Positions 27,100-36,265 of a stretch of 45,011 bases of DNA are shown in pieces (within the stretch, counting starts at the first letter, position 1; each line of letters starts with the position of its first letter). The DNA is taken from positions 107,048-152,058 of the forward strand of contig NZ_AWRU01000006.1 of assembly GCF_000523515.1 (NCBI RefSeq). Direction: 5' to 3'. A program made the position numbers and the translations under genes. The notes under the pieces were generated by a model. It made no database searches and had not been told where the DNA came from. It saw only the letters and a list, made by a program, of their open reading frames with translations. The DNA comes from Pedobacter sp. V48. GTDB taxonomy: Bacteria > Bacteroidota > Bacteroidia > Sphingobacteriales > Sphingobacteriaceae.

Positions 27100-30000
27100 A
27101 TGAATAAAATTTTTACTAAAGCAATCTTTGCATTTTTATTGCTATGTATTACCGGTTTGGTAGCGCAGGCTCAAAATGTAACCATTAGCGGTTCTGTTTC
27201 TGATAAAGCCACTAAGGAACCAATACCAGGTGTTGGGATTACTGTCAAAGGAACTACAATAGCCACAGCCACTAATATGAGTGGTAAATACACACTTACT
27301 GTTAAGCAAGCCGCTCCATTTACAATCGTTATTTCTTATGTTGGATATGCTCCCATTGAGAAAGAAGTTACCGGAAATACTTCGAATCTGGACTTTGAGA
27401 TAGAAACTGCCACCGTTTTAGGTCAGGAGGTAGTCATCTCGGCATCCAGAACTCCGGAACGAATTCTGGAATCTCCTGTGTCTGTAGAGCGAATGGGTCC
27501 CGCCGTATTAAAAGAGCTTTCTGCACCTTCATTTTATGACGCGCTAACCAATATGAAAGGCGTTGAGATCAGTGCGCAGAGTTTAACTTTTAAATCTATA
27601 AATACCAGAGGTTTTAATTCAAATGGCAATACCCGTTTTAATCAGCTTGTTGATGGAATGGACAATCAGGCACCAGGATTAAATTTCTCTGTAGGAAATA
27701 TTATAGGCATTTCAGATCTTGATCTGGATAATGTAGAGTTATTGCCGGGAGCATCTTCAGCGCTATACGGTGCGGGTGGCATCAGCGGTACCATGCTGAT
27801 GACCTCAAAAAGCCCTTTTGATTACCAGGGAGCAAGCTTTTCTTATAAGTCAGGAATTAATCATGTAAATGATAACAATACCGGAAATCAGCAGTATAAC
27901 CAGTTGGATGTACGTTTGGCAAAAGCCTGGAATAATAAGTTCGCTGTAAAAGCTACTTTCTCATTCCTTCAGGCAAAAGACTGGCAGGCGGATAACTATA
28001 GCAACTTTGATCGTACAGGACGTACTTTTAAATCTGGTGATAGAGCCTCAGATCCTAATTATGATGGTATAAACGTTTATGGTGATGAGATCAATGCGAA
28101 TCTATTAACGGTAGCAAGAAGTCTGCAGGCAGGTTTTCAAAGCCAGTCACCTGCAGGTTTTGCTGGGATGACAGCCTTGATAAACACCTTCCCTAATTAC
28201 AACTTCGATCAGTATGTAGCTACGATAACGGCTCCGGGTTCTCCATTTGCAGGGTTAGCACCAGCAATTCCTTATCTGGGAGTTGTGAAAGGAGTTAAAA
28301 ACAATGCAATAGCCAATCAGGATGTTTCCAGAACGGGATACAATGAAGTTAATCTGGTGGATTATGACACAAAATCATTGAAAACCTCAGGCTCCCTTCA
28401 TTATCGCTTTACCCCTACAATAGAGGCTATTGCGCAGATCAACTGGGGTACAGGTACATCCGTATATACCGGGTCGGATCGTTATTCTCTACGCAATTTT
28501 AGCATCGGACAATATAAACTGGAGCTGAAAGGGCAGGACTTCTTTGTTAGAGGATATACTACTCAGGAGCGTTCAGGTGATTCTTATATTTCTTCGATCC
28601 TTGGATCATTCATTAATGAAGCATATCGCCCAAGTCAGGGCCCTGCAACAAACCCTTTATCGGGATGGTATGCACAATATGCCCTTGCGTATTCCACCGC
28701 ACTTCTTAAAGGAGGTTCTGATGAAGCAGCTCATGCTGCAGCACGGGGAGTTGCAGATCAGGGGAGGCTAATGCCTGGCACCCCACAGTTTGACGCGGTG
28801 AAAGAGAACATCATGAATAATACCATTTCATCAGGAAAAGGTGCGAAATTCGACGATAAAACCAATCTATACCACTATGAGGGCATGTATAATTTCTCAA
28901 ATGCGCTTAATAACGTAGTTGAATTACAGGTTGGGGGTTCATACCGCATTTACCAATTGCGTTCAGGAGGAACTATTTTTGACGACCTTAACGATAAAAT
29001 TGATATAAATGAATATGGTGCATTTGCCCAGATCGCTAAAAAAATGTTTGATGATAAATTCAAACTGGCTGTATCTGGCAGATATGATAAAAGCTCCAAC
29101 TTTGACGGTCGTTTTACACCAAGAATATCAGGAGTGCTTACAGTCGCTCCAGACAATAATATCAGGGTATCATACCAAACCGGTTATCGGAATCCAACTA
29201 CCCAGAATCAGTACATTGATTTGTCAGTAGCAGGTGGCAGACAAAGACTTATCGGTGGTATCCCAAGTATGCTCAATAAGTATAACATGCTTACCACAGA
29301 TATTCCTTACACAGATGTAAGTTATCGTGCATTCTTAGGTTCTGTAGCAGCCGGTGCACCTAATCCCACTTTGTTAAAACAATATAATTTTGATCCAAGG
29401 GGAGTTCGTCCTGAGAGTGTTCAGGCTTACGAAGTAGGTTATAAAGGATTGTTAGGTTCAAGGTTCCTGATAGATGCCTACGCTTACTACAATACCTATA
29501 AAAATTTCATTACAGCAGTGGATGTTTTTCAGCAAAACGACGACAACTCCTTCTCTAAATTTGGCGTACCTGTAAATGCAACTGGTAAAGTAACTTCTTA
29601 CGGAGGCGCGTTGGGCTTGGATTATTTAATAGGCGGTTATAACTTAAGTGGTAACGTATCTTACAACAAATTAGGTGACCTTCCTACAGATTATATCAAT
29701 GATTTTAACACTCCAGAGATTCGTTATAATTTAGGTCTTGGTAACAAAGAGATCATTAAAAACTTTGGTTTTAATGTTAATTACCGCTGGCAAGATAAGT
29801 TTTACTGGAACTCATCATTTGCTTCAGGAGATGTTCCTTCATTCAATACAATTGATGCACAGGTTAACTTAAAAATACCTTCAGTAAAATCAATGGTTAA
29901 ACTTGGAGGCTCAAACATATTAAATAAATATTACTTTACTTCCTATGGTAACCCTTCAATAGGCGCACTTTACTACATAGGATTTACATTTAACCCATAA
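27100..30000 (+). CDS. TonB-dependent outer-membrane receptor with N-terminal CarboxypepD_reg-like domain
   Basis: This is a 966-residue outer-membrane protein. A signal peptide ends near residue 24 (GLVAQAQ). Residues about 27-105 form a carboxypeptidase-regulatory-like domain (ISGSVSDKATKEPIPGVGI). The plug follows (SPVSVERMGPAVLKEL ... NVELLPGASSALYG), then the beta barrel, ending with aromatic TFNP. It imports a large ligand using TonB energy. No SusD partner, anti-sigma factor or degradative enzyme lies beside it, so the ligand cannot be guessed. It is a single-gene unit with its own promoter and terminator. Confidence 0.94.
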   Translation: MNKIFTKAIFAFLLLCITGLVAQAQNVTISGSVSDKATKEPIPGVGITVKGTTIATATNMSGKYTLTVKQAAPFTIVISYVGYAPIEKEVTGNTSNLDFEIETATVLGQEVVISASRTPERILESPVSVERMGPAVLKELSAPSFYDALTNMKGVEISAQSLTFKSINTRGFNSNGNTRFNQLVDGMDNQAPGLNFSVGNIIGISDLDLDNVELLPGASSALYGAGGISGTMLMTSKSPFDYQGASFSYKSGINHVNDNNTGNQQYNQLDVRLAKAWNNKFAVKATFSFLQAKDWQADNYSNFDRTGRTFKSGDRASDPNYDGINVYGDEINANLLTVARSLQAGFQSQSPAGFAGMTALINTFPNYNFDQYVATITAPGSPFAGLAPAIPYLGVVKGVKNNAIANQDVSRTGYNEVNLVDYDTKSLKTSGSLHYRFTPTIEAIAQINWGTGTSVYTGSDRYSLRNFSIGQYKLELKGQDFFVRGYTTQERSGDSYISSILGSFINEAYRPSQGPATNPLSGWYAQYALAYSTALLKGGSDEAAHAAARGVADQGRLMPGTPQFDAVKENIMNNTISSGKGAKFDDKTNLYHYEGMYNFSNALNNVVELQVGGSYRIYQLRSGGTIFDDLNDKIDINEYGAFAQIAKKMFDDKFKLAVSGRYDKSSNFDGRFTPRISGVLTVAPDNNIRVSYQTGYRNPTTQNQYIDLSVAGGRQRLIGGIPSMLNKYNMLTTDIPYTDVSYRAFLGSVAAGAPNPTLLKQYNFDPRGVRPESVQAYEVGYKGLLGSRFLIDAYAYYNTYKNFITAVDVFQQNDDNSFSKFGVPVNATGKVTSYGGALGLDYLIGGYNLSGNVSYNKLGDLPTDYINDFNTPEIRYNLGLGNKEIIKNFGFNVNYRWQDKFYWNSSFASGDVPSFNTIDAQVNLKIPSVKSMVKLGGSNILNKYYFTSYGNPSIGALYYIGFTFNP

Positions 30001-30047
30001 AATCAAATTAACACAGCTCTTCATCAATTAATTAGTTTTATAAAAGA

Positions 30048-30076
30048 GCCCTGACAGTAATGTCAGGGCCTTTTTT
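30048..30076 (+). terminator. Rho-independent terminator after the TonB receptor
   Basis: GCCCTGACA at 30048-30056 pairs perfectly with TGTCAGGGC at 30061-30069 across a GTAA loop and is followed by six T residues. Confidence 0.93.
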
Positions 30077-30203
30077 ATGCGCATATTTTTATATGATAAT
30101 AATCCTTTGGTTTTAATAGAAAATTTAACACTTTAGTATGTACAGAATACACGATCTATTACATGATCAAAAGGGGGGCAAATTTTTACTAAAGCGATTT
30201 TTC

Positions 30204-32660
30204 ATGGAAGAAAATAAAGAAACAATAAATAATATAATCACAAAGGAAATTGTTGAGGAGCAAGTTCAGCATTTAAACAATCCGGTAACGGATATAAAAC
30301 CAATAGTTAAAAAATACCTTAGTCCGGTACAAAGTGTTACTACAGTTGGAAATAAGTTTTTCTTTGCTGATGGGGATGCTAAAGTTGAAATTAGAATAGT
30401 AAGCGACGAAATTATCAGAGTTAGACTGGCACCACATGGTGTTTTTCTGGATGATTTCTCTTATGCGGTTCCGGTGGTGGACCAAAAGGTAACCACCTTT
30501 AAATTCGAAGAACTGCCAGAATATTACGCGATATCAACCAATACCGTTACCTGTAAAGTAAGAAAGGGCGATTTCCACATCTCTTTCACAGATAATCTGA
30601 ACCAGAAGGTGATGAGTGAAGATGCTACACCAATGCATTGGGAAGAAAATATAGAATTTGGTGGCTACTATGTATATGCCACTAAAAAATGTGGGTCAGA
30701 AGAAAACTTCTTTGGTCTTGGCGATAAATCAGGAAACATGAACCTTAGAGGGCGTCATTTCCAAAACTGGAATACCGATGCATACTCGTTTGGTTGGGAT
30801 CAGGATCCTTTGTACCGTACCATTCCATTTTACGTTGGTGTAAACGAGCAGGCGGCTTATGGTATTTTCTTCGATAATACCTTCCGTTCTTATTTCGACT
30901 TTGGAAGAGAAGACAACTCGAAAACCAGCTTCTGGGCCGATGGTGGTGAATTGCAATACTATTACATCCATGGACCGCACATGATGGACGTGGTAAAAAG
31001 ATATCAAACCTTAACAGGAACGCACCCAATGCCTCCAAAATGGGCCTTGGGTTACCACCAGTGCAGGTGGAGCTATTATCCTGAAAAGAAGGTTAAAGAA
31101 ATAGCAGAAGGCTTTAGGTCCCGTAATATCCCTTGCGATGCCATTTATCTGGATATAGATTATATGGATGGCTACCGTTGCTTTACCTGGAACAAAAGTC
31201 ATTTCCCTGATCCTAAAAGGATGATCAAGGAATTGGCAAACGATGGTTTCAAAACCGTTGTAATGATAGATCCGGGTATTAAAGTTGATGATAACTACTG
31301 GGTATTTAAAGAAGGTAAGGAAAACAACTATTTCTGTCGCCGTAGCGACGACTATTTTATGGAAGGCCATGTTTGGCCGGGAAGATGTCAGTTCCCTGAT
31401 TTTACCAACCCAAACGTAAGAGAGTGGTGGGGTAACTTATACAAAGAATTAGTAGATATAGGCGTTGCAGGAGTATGGAACGATATGAACGAGCCGGCAG
31501 TATTTGGTTCGGGAACATTCCCTAACGATGTAAGACATAACTACGATGGCTATAGGGGTTCGCACCGTAAAGCCCATAATGTTTATGGTATGCAAATGGT
31601 ACGCTCAACTTACGATGGCTTGAAAAAGCTAATGCGCAATAAACGTCCGTTTACCATTACCCGTGCGGGGTATTCTGGTATGCAGCGTTATGGTTGTGTG
31701 TGGACGGGTGATAACGTAGCTACATGGGAACATTTAAAAATTGGTAACATCCAATGTCAGCGTATGTCCGTTTCAGGTGTACCTTTTTGCGGAACCGATA
31801 TAGGAGGTTTCAGTGGAGAGCCAGATCCGGAATTATTTACAAGATGGATCCAGTTAGGAACCTTCTCTCCGTTTATGCGTGCACACTCTGCCGGCGATAC
31901 AGCTGAAAGAGAACCATGGAGTTTTGGAGAGCCATATACCAGTATCAACAGAACATACATTGAATTAAGATACAGGTTGCTTCCTTATCTGTATTCGGTA
32001 TTCTGGGAGCATCACCGTTATGGTTTCCCAATTTTAAGACCATTGGTAATGCTTGAGCAAGAAAATATCAGCAACGGTTACCGCCAGGATGAGTTTACAT
32101 TTGGTGATAAAATATTGGTTTGCCCTGTTTTAGAGCAAGGTGCAGCCTCCCGTATGGTTTATCTGCCAAAAGGAAAATGGTATAACTTCTGGACGCATGA
32201 AGTATTAACCGGAGAGAGCGAGCACAGTATTGCTACACCTTTAGATCATATGCCCCTATTTGTTAGAGCAGGTTCCGTAATTCCGGAATATCCTGTAATG
32301 CAATATGTTGGAGAAAAGGACATTGATGAGGTATTGCTTAACGTTTATTTTTCTGATTATGAAGTGAATTCGTTCTTGTACGAAGATCATGGTGATACAT
32401 TTGCCTATGAGCAGGACATCTATTCAGAGAAAAAATTCAGTGTCAAAGGAACGCAGTACGCACTAACCATTGAGCAGTCGAGAAGTGGGTTGTATACTCC
32501 TAATTACGAGCTGTATAATTACAATATTGTGGGCTTGCCGTTCAACGTAAATAAAATCACGGTTGATGATCATGAAATCACCGATTATACTTTGGATGAG
32601 CGTAATTGCTTGCGTTTTAAATCAAATAAGAATTTCACCACAATAAAAATCTATAATTAA
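30204..32660 (+). CDS. Glycoside hydrolase family 31 (alpha-glucosidase type)
   Basis: This is an 818-residue enzyme. It has an N-terminal beta-sandwich, then a (beta/alpha)8 barrel beginning near TGTHPMPPKWALGYHQCRWS. The family 31 nucleophile motif is GVWNDMNEP, with Asp427 counted from this start. PFMRAHSAGDTAEREPW follows. No signal peptide is seen, so it is probably cytoplasmic and acts on alpha-linked glucose oligomers from glycogen or starch. An in-frame ATG at 30138 would add 22 residues that do not look conserved; the start is unsure. It overlaps glgB as TAATG, so the pair is translationally coupled. Confidence 0.92.
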   Translation: MEENKETINNIITKEIVEEQVQHLNNPVTDIKPIVKKYLSPVQSVTTVGNKFFFADGDAKVEIRIVSDEIIRVRLAPHGVFLDDFSYAVPVVDQKVTTFKFEELPEYYAISTNTVTCKVRKGDFHISFTDNLNQKVMSEDATPMHWEENIEFGGYYVYATKKCGSEENFFGLGDKSGNMNLRGRHFQNWNTDAYSFGWDQDPLYRTIPFYVGVNEQAAYGIFFDNTFRSYFDFGREDNSKTSFWADGGELQYYYIHGPHMMDVVKRYQTLTGTHPMPPKWALGYHQCRWSYYPEKKVKEIAEGFRSRNIPCDAIYLDIDYMDGYRCFTWNKSHFPDPKRMIKELANDGFKTVVMIDPGIKVDDNYWVFKEGKENNYFCRRSDDYFMEGHVWPGRCQFPDFTNPNVREWWGNLYKELVDIGVAGVWNDMNEPAVFGSGTFPNDVRHNYDGYRGSHRKAHNVYGMQMVRSTYDGLKKLMRNKRPFTITRAGYSGMQRYGCVWTGDNVATWEHLKIGNIQCQRMSVSGVPFCGTDIGGFSGEPDPELFTRWIQLGTFSPFMRAHSAGDTAEREPWSFGEPYTSINRTYIELRYRLLPYLYSVFWEHHRYGFPILRPLVMLEQENISNGYRQDEFTFGDKILVCPVLEQGAASRMVYLPKGKWYNFWTHEVLTGESEHSIATPLDHMPLFVRAGSVIPEYPVMQYVGEKDIDEVLLNVYFSDYEVNSFLYEDHGDTFAYEQDIYSEKKFSVKGTQYALTIEQSRSGLYTPNYELYNYNIVGLPFNVNKITVDDHEITDYTLDERNCLRFKSNKNFTTIKIYN

Positions 32661-34567
32661 TGGAAGTGCTTGCCTACAGTTTATTTAGCGATTTTGATAT
32701 CTCATTATTTATTTCAGGCAAGCATTTTCGGTTGTATGAGAAATTTGGTGCACACCTAATACAACACAATAAAACGGATGGAACTTACTTTGCTGTCTGG
32801 GCACCTAATGCCCAGGCAGTAAATGTTACCGGAAATTTTAACCAATGGAACAAAACATCGCACCAGCTTAACAGGCGATTAGATTCCTCTGGCATATGGG
32901 AGGGTTTTATCCCAAACATCGGTAAAGGCGAAGTCTATAAATACGCCATTAAAGGTTTTGATGGCAGCGATATAGAAAAAGGCGATCCCTTTGCTACCAA
33001 ATGGGAGCATCCACCAAGAACCGCTTCTATTGTATGGGATACAGATTACACCTGGAAGGATAAAACATGGCTAAATAAGCGCCCAAAAGCAAATGCACTG
33101 AATACACCTATGTCGGTTTATGAAGTACATCTTGGCTCGTGGCAGCGCGATCCATCAGAACCAAAAAGGGTATTAACCTACAAAGAAATAGCCGTAAGCC
33201 TGGTGCCTTATGTATTGGACATGGGCTTTACCCATGTAGAGCTGATGCCTATTATGGAGTATCCGTATTACCCATCATGGGGATATCAGATTACAGGTTA
33301 TTTTGCAGCAAGCTCCAGACATGGAACTCCGCAGGAGCTCATGTTTTTGATCGAGGAACTGCATAAAAACAATATCGGGGTTATACTGGATTGGGTTCCT
33401 TCGCATTTTCCCGGCGATGCTCATGGGCTTTTCAAATTTGATGGGACCCATTTGTATGAGCATGCCGATATGCGCAAAGGGTTTCATCCCGATTGGAAAT
33501 CATACATCTTTAATTACGACAGAAACGAGGTAAGGTCTTTCCTGATCAGTAATGCAATGTACTGGTTGGATAAATTCCACGCAGATGGACTACGTGTAGA
33601 CGCTGTGGCATCCATGCTTTACTTTGATTTCTCCAGAAAGGCCGAAGAAGCCGCTACCAACGAGTTTGGCGGAAGTGAGAACCTTGGTGCAACATTATTC
33701 CTTAAAGACCTTAATGAAGCCGTGTATGGTGCCTTTGAGGGGGTACATACCATTGCGGAAGAAAGCAGTACCTATCCGGGGGTAACACATCCTGTATTTG
33801 CCGGCGGTCTTGGTTTCGGAATGAAATGGATGATGGGCTGGATGAACGATACGTTAAAATATTTTAAAAACGATCCGCTTAACAGGAAATATCATCATCA
33901 TCAACTCACTTTTAGCATTACTTACGCTTTTAGTGAAAACTTTATGCTACCTTTTTCTCATGATGAGGTAGTGCATGGCAAATCTTCAATGATTTATAAA
34001 ATGCCAGGCGATGAGTGGCAAAAATTTGCCAACCTGCGTGTGCTGTATGCTTATATGTTTACCCAACCGGGTACCAAGTTACTTTTTATGGGTAATGAGT
34101 TTGCTCAAACACATGAATGGGATTTTAAGAATTCATTAGATTGGCACCTATTGCAGCATCCTCCTCATTTAGGAATGCAGAAAACCGTTAGGGCCATCAA
34201 TAAGCTATACAAATCTGAACCGGCGCTATACGAACACAGCTTTTCGCACGAGGGCTTTGAATGGATCAATGCCGATGATGCCCAGCATTCCGTTTACATT
34301 TACCTTAGGAAAGGGTTAAAAGCAAAAGATACGCTTATTGTAATTCTGAATCTTACTCCTGTTTTCCGCGAAAACTACCTTGTAGGTTTGCCGTTTAAGG
34401 CTAAATGGAAAGAAATATTCAATACGGATGCCGAGGAGTTTTTTGGAAGTGGAAAGTTGAATGAAGCAGTTTTATTACCATTAAAAGAGAACTGCCATGG
34501 CCGGGAGTATTCTATCTCTTTAAATATCCCCCCATTGGGAGCATTGGTTTTAAAGCAGGCTAAATAA
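32660..34567 (+). CDS. glgB: 1,4-alpha-glucan branching enzyme GlgB
   Basis: This is a 635-residue GH13 enzyme. It has an N-terminal CBM48-like domain (YFAVWAPNAQAVNVTGNFNQW), then the catalytic barrel with DGLRVDAVASMLY (nucleophile Asp314), TIAEESSTYPGV (acid/base Glu367) and LPFSHDEVVHGK. A C-terminal beta domain completes it. It introduces alpha-1,6 branches in glycogen. It is shorter at the N-terminus than E. coli GlgB (728), lacking the extra N1 module, which is common. Coupling to a GH31 glucosidase suggests glycogen or maltodextrin turnover, but no glgA or glgC is in the window. Confidence 0.95.
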   Translation: MEVLAYSLFSDFDISLFISGKHFRLYEKFGAHLIQHNKTDGTYFAVWAPNAQAVNVTGNFNQWNKTSHQLNRRLDSSGIWEGFIPNIGKGEVYKYAIKGFDGSDIEKGDPFATKWEHPPRTASIVWDTDYTWKDKTWLNKRPKANALNTPMSVYEVHLGSWQRDPSEPKRVLTYKEIAVSLVPYVLDMGFTHVELMPIMEYPYYPSWGYQITGYFAASSRHGTPQELMFLIEELHKNNIGVILDWVPSHFPGDAHGLFKFDGTHLYEHADMRKGFHPDWKSYIFNYDRNEVRSFLISNAMYWLDKFHADGLRVDAVASMLYFDFSRKAEEAATNEFGGSENLGATLFLKDLNEAVYGAFEGVHTIAEESSTYPGVTHPVFAGGLGFGMKWMMGWMNDTLKYFKNDPLNRKYHHHQLTFSITYAFSENFMLPFSHDEVVHGKSSMIYKMPGDEWQKFANLRVLYAYMFTQPGTKLLFMGNEFAQTHEWDFKNSLDWHLLQHPPHLGMQKTVRAINKLYKSEPALYEHSFSHEGFEWINADDAQHSVYIYLRKGLKAKDTLIVILNLTPVFRENYLVGLPFKAKWKEIFNTDAEEFFGSGKLNEAVLLPLKENCHGREYSISLNIPPLGALVLKQAK

Positions 34568-34598
34568 TCTTATTTCAGTATTTTATTATAACTCGTTA

Positions 34599-35138
34599 AT
34601 GGCTAGTACAGATTTTTCAAAAGAAGGCAAACAAGCAGGGACTCCTCTTAAGAAAGCAAACTATAAAACTTTTATCATATGGATTGGTATCGTTGTAGTT
34701 TTAGGTGTTGGTTTGTTTATTTGGGCACCATGGTCTTCAGGCCTGTATGATAAATATGAGATCAGCAAACAAATGTCGGTAACAGAGCGTGGTGAAAGTG
34801 CCGGAGTGCTTAATAAAGCGGCTGAACTATATAACTCTGGCGATTACACCGCTGCACGTAAGATCATGCAAAGAGAATATATGAGTAACCCGCAGGATCC
34901 ACTGTTGTCTTATTATTTTTCTATTACACTGATAAAGAATTCCCAGGAACATGAGGCAAGAACTGTGCTTAAGAAATTGTACGAAGGAGAGTCAGCGTTT
35001 AAATATGACGCTGCCTATTATGTGGCATTGAGTTATATCAAACAAGACAACAAAAAAGAGGCCTTAATTTGGTTATCCAAAATTCCCCAAGGCACAGCGA
35101 ATTACGAAAAAGCAAAAGAACTTTCCGGTAAATTGTAA
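34599..35138 (+). CDS. TPR-repeat membrane-anchored protein, function unknown
   Basis: This is a 179-residue protein with a basic N-terminus, one transmembrane segment at about 24-42 (FIIWIGIVVVLGVGLFIW) and a helical C-terminal domain. The domain has tetratricopeptide-like repeats (AAELYNSGDYTAARKIMQRE; YYVALSYIKQDNKKEALIWL). Such proteins usually hold partners together. It starts 31 bases after glgB with no terminator between, so it may be transcribed with it. No function can be assigned. Confidence 0.75.
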   Translation: MASTDFSKEGKQAGTPLKKANYKTFIIWIGIVVVLGVGLFIWAPWSSGLYDKYEISKQMSVTERGESAGVLNKAAELYNSGDYTAARKIMQREYMSNPQDPLLSYYFSITLIKNSQEHEARTVLKKLYEGESAFKYDAAYYVALSYIKQDNKKEALIWLSKIPQGTANYEKAKELSGKL

Positions 35139-35184
35139 TATTGAAATCTGTTGTTACTTATTCCTGTTGAGCTTTAATTCGTTT

Positions 35185-35349
35185 TTAATCTTTATAAATT
35201 CCATTCAGGAAATGATCTGCTGTAAATACTGATAAAATCGGAACTCCAGTCTTCTGAAGTTTTTTGTCGACAGAAATGAAATGGTCTAATTTATTAGGAA
35301 TCGAAGTATAATATTGCAAAGAATTTTCGATGTCATCGATTTTTGAATT
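35185..35349 (-). pseudogene. Remnant of a PIN-domain (VapC-like) toxin, C-terminal part
   Basis: On the minus strand a 54-codon stretch, closed by a stop codon at each end, has IDDIENSLQYYTSI, then NKLDHFISVDKKL, then PILSVFTADHFLNG. The order of E-(N/D)-x-(L/I)-Q-Y, a later D-x-(F/I)-I-(S/T)-x-D and P-(V/I)-L-(S/T)-x-x-x-F-L is that of the C-terminal half of PIN nucleases of toxin-antitoxin systems. The N-terminal half, the start codon and any antitoxin are missing, and the upstream bases are now the promoter of the next gene. This is therefore read as a decayed toxin gene. The call is made by eye from pattern. Confidence 0.6.
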
Positions 35350-35384
35350 TTAATTAGGTTCAAGTAATAGTATTGACTTTTGAA

Positions 35385-35416
35385 ATTAAACTTTCAATAA
35401 GTTTTGAAAGTTTAAT
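35385..35416. promoter_or_regulatory. Perfect 12-bp inverted repeat (operator-like) upstream of the DCC gene
   Basis: ATTAAACTTTCA at 35385-35396 is exactly complementary to TGAAAGTTTAAT at 35405-35416, with 8 bases between. It overlaps the predicted -33 element of the downstream promoter. This is the size and place expected for a dimeric repressor such as a TetR- or MarR-type protein, but no regulator gene lies nearby. No T-run follows, so it is not a terminator. Confidence 0.6.
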
Positions 35417-35434
35417 AATTTGTTCTTACATTTG
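35403..35434 (+). promoter_or_regulatory. Predicted promoter of the DCC-family gene, near-leaderless
   Basis: TTTG at 35403-35406, 20 bases, then TACATTTG at 35427-35434: both elements match the Bacteroidetes consensus exactly. The ATG begins only 4 bases after the -7 box, so transcription should start at or next to the start codon. Confidence 0.65.
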
Positions 35435-35438
35435 ATTT

Positions 35439-36260
35439 ATGAAAAGCTTAAAAAACCACTTGATCCTTTTTGATGCAGAATGCCCTATGTGCAAGCTGTA
35501 TACCAAAGGCTTTACTAAGGTTGGAATGCTTGAACCGACAGGAGCGCAACCTTATCAGAACATGCCGCAAAATGTTTGTCCATATGTGGACCAGCAGCGG
35601 GCAGTTAATGAAATTGCACTGGTTGATACCGAAACAGGGCAGGTAACTTATGGCATAAACAGCCTGTTTAAAGTGCTTGCAAATTCAATCCCCCTGTTGG
35701 GCCCATTATTTTCTCTTAAACCTTTTATCTGGATAATGAGTAAGGTATACGCTTTTGTATCTTACAACAGAAAAGTAATTATCCCTGCGGAAATTACAAA
35801 AGATAGCTTTGCAATCCAGCCTACTTTTAAATTGAGGTATCGCATTGCATATTTAGTATTCACCTGGTTTATGGCCAGTTTTATACTTACACATTATGCA
35901 GGTTTATTAAAAGAGCTGATGCCTGTTGGGGGTGCTTACAGAGAGTATTTTATTTGTGGCGGACAAATTATTTTTCAGGCAGTGGTGGTAAGCATCATGG
36001 CATGGGATAAAAAGTGGGCGTACCTGGGAAATATGATGACGATATCTTTTGCAGGTTCTTTATTGCTGTTGCCTGCTTTGTTGATGGCTAATTTTTTGGC
36101 GTTGCCTGCGCTTTTTTATGCTGCTTATTTTATGGGGGTGGCCGGTGTTATGTTCCTGGAACACTTTAGGCGAATGGGCATTTTAAAGTTAGGATATATG
36201 CCTACCTTAACCTGGGTGCTGTACAGAATAATTGTTCTTTTACTGATCCTTTTTATCTAA
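35439..36260 (+). CDS. DCC-family (DUF393) thiol-disulfide protein with membrane domain
   Basis: This is a 273-residue protein. The N-terminal domain (about 1-115) starts LILFDAECPMCKLY, the DxxCPxC signature of the DCC thiol-disulfide oxidoreductase family, with Cys15 and Cys18 as the likely redox pair. The C-terminal half has about four membrane segments from residue 133 on (IAYLVFTWFMASFILTHYAG onward). The reaction is not known. It is followed after 5 bases by an epimerase-type gene, so the two probably form an operon controlled by the palindrome at 35385-35416. Confidence 0.8.
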   Translation: MKSLKNHLILFDAECPMCKLYTKGFTKVGMLEPTGAQPYQNMPQNVCPYVDQQRAVNEIALVDTETGQVTYGINSLFKVLANSIPLLGPLFSLKPFIWIMSKVYAFVSYNRKVIIPAEITKDSFAIQPTFKLRYRIAYLVFTWFMASFILTHYAGLLKELMPVGGAYREYFICGGQIIFQAVVVSIMAWDKKWAYLGNMMTISFAGSLLLLPALLMANFLALPALFYAAYFMGVAGVMFLEHFRRMGILKLGYMPTLTWVLYRIIVLLLILFI

Positions 36261-36265
36261 AGAAT

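Noticed and set aside
30138..30203. Upstream ATG for the GH31 gene
   Set aside because: The 22 extra residues look non-conserved and no ribosome site supports that ATG; kept only as an alternative.
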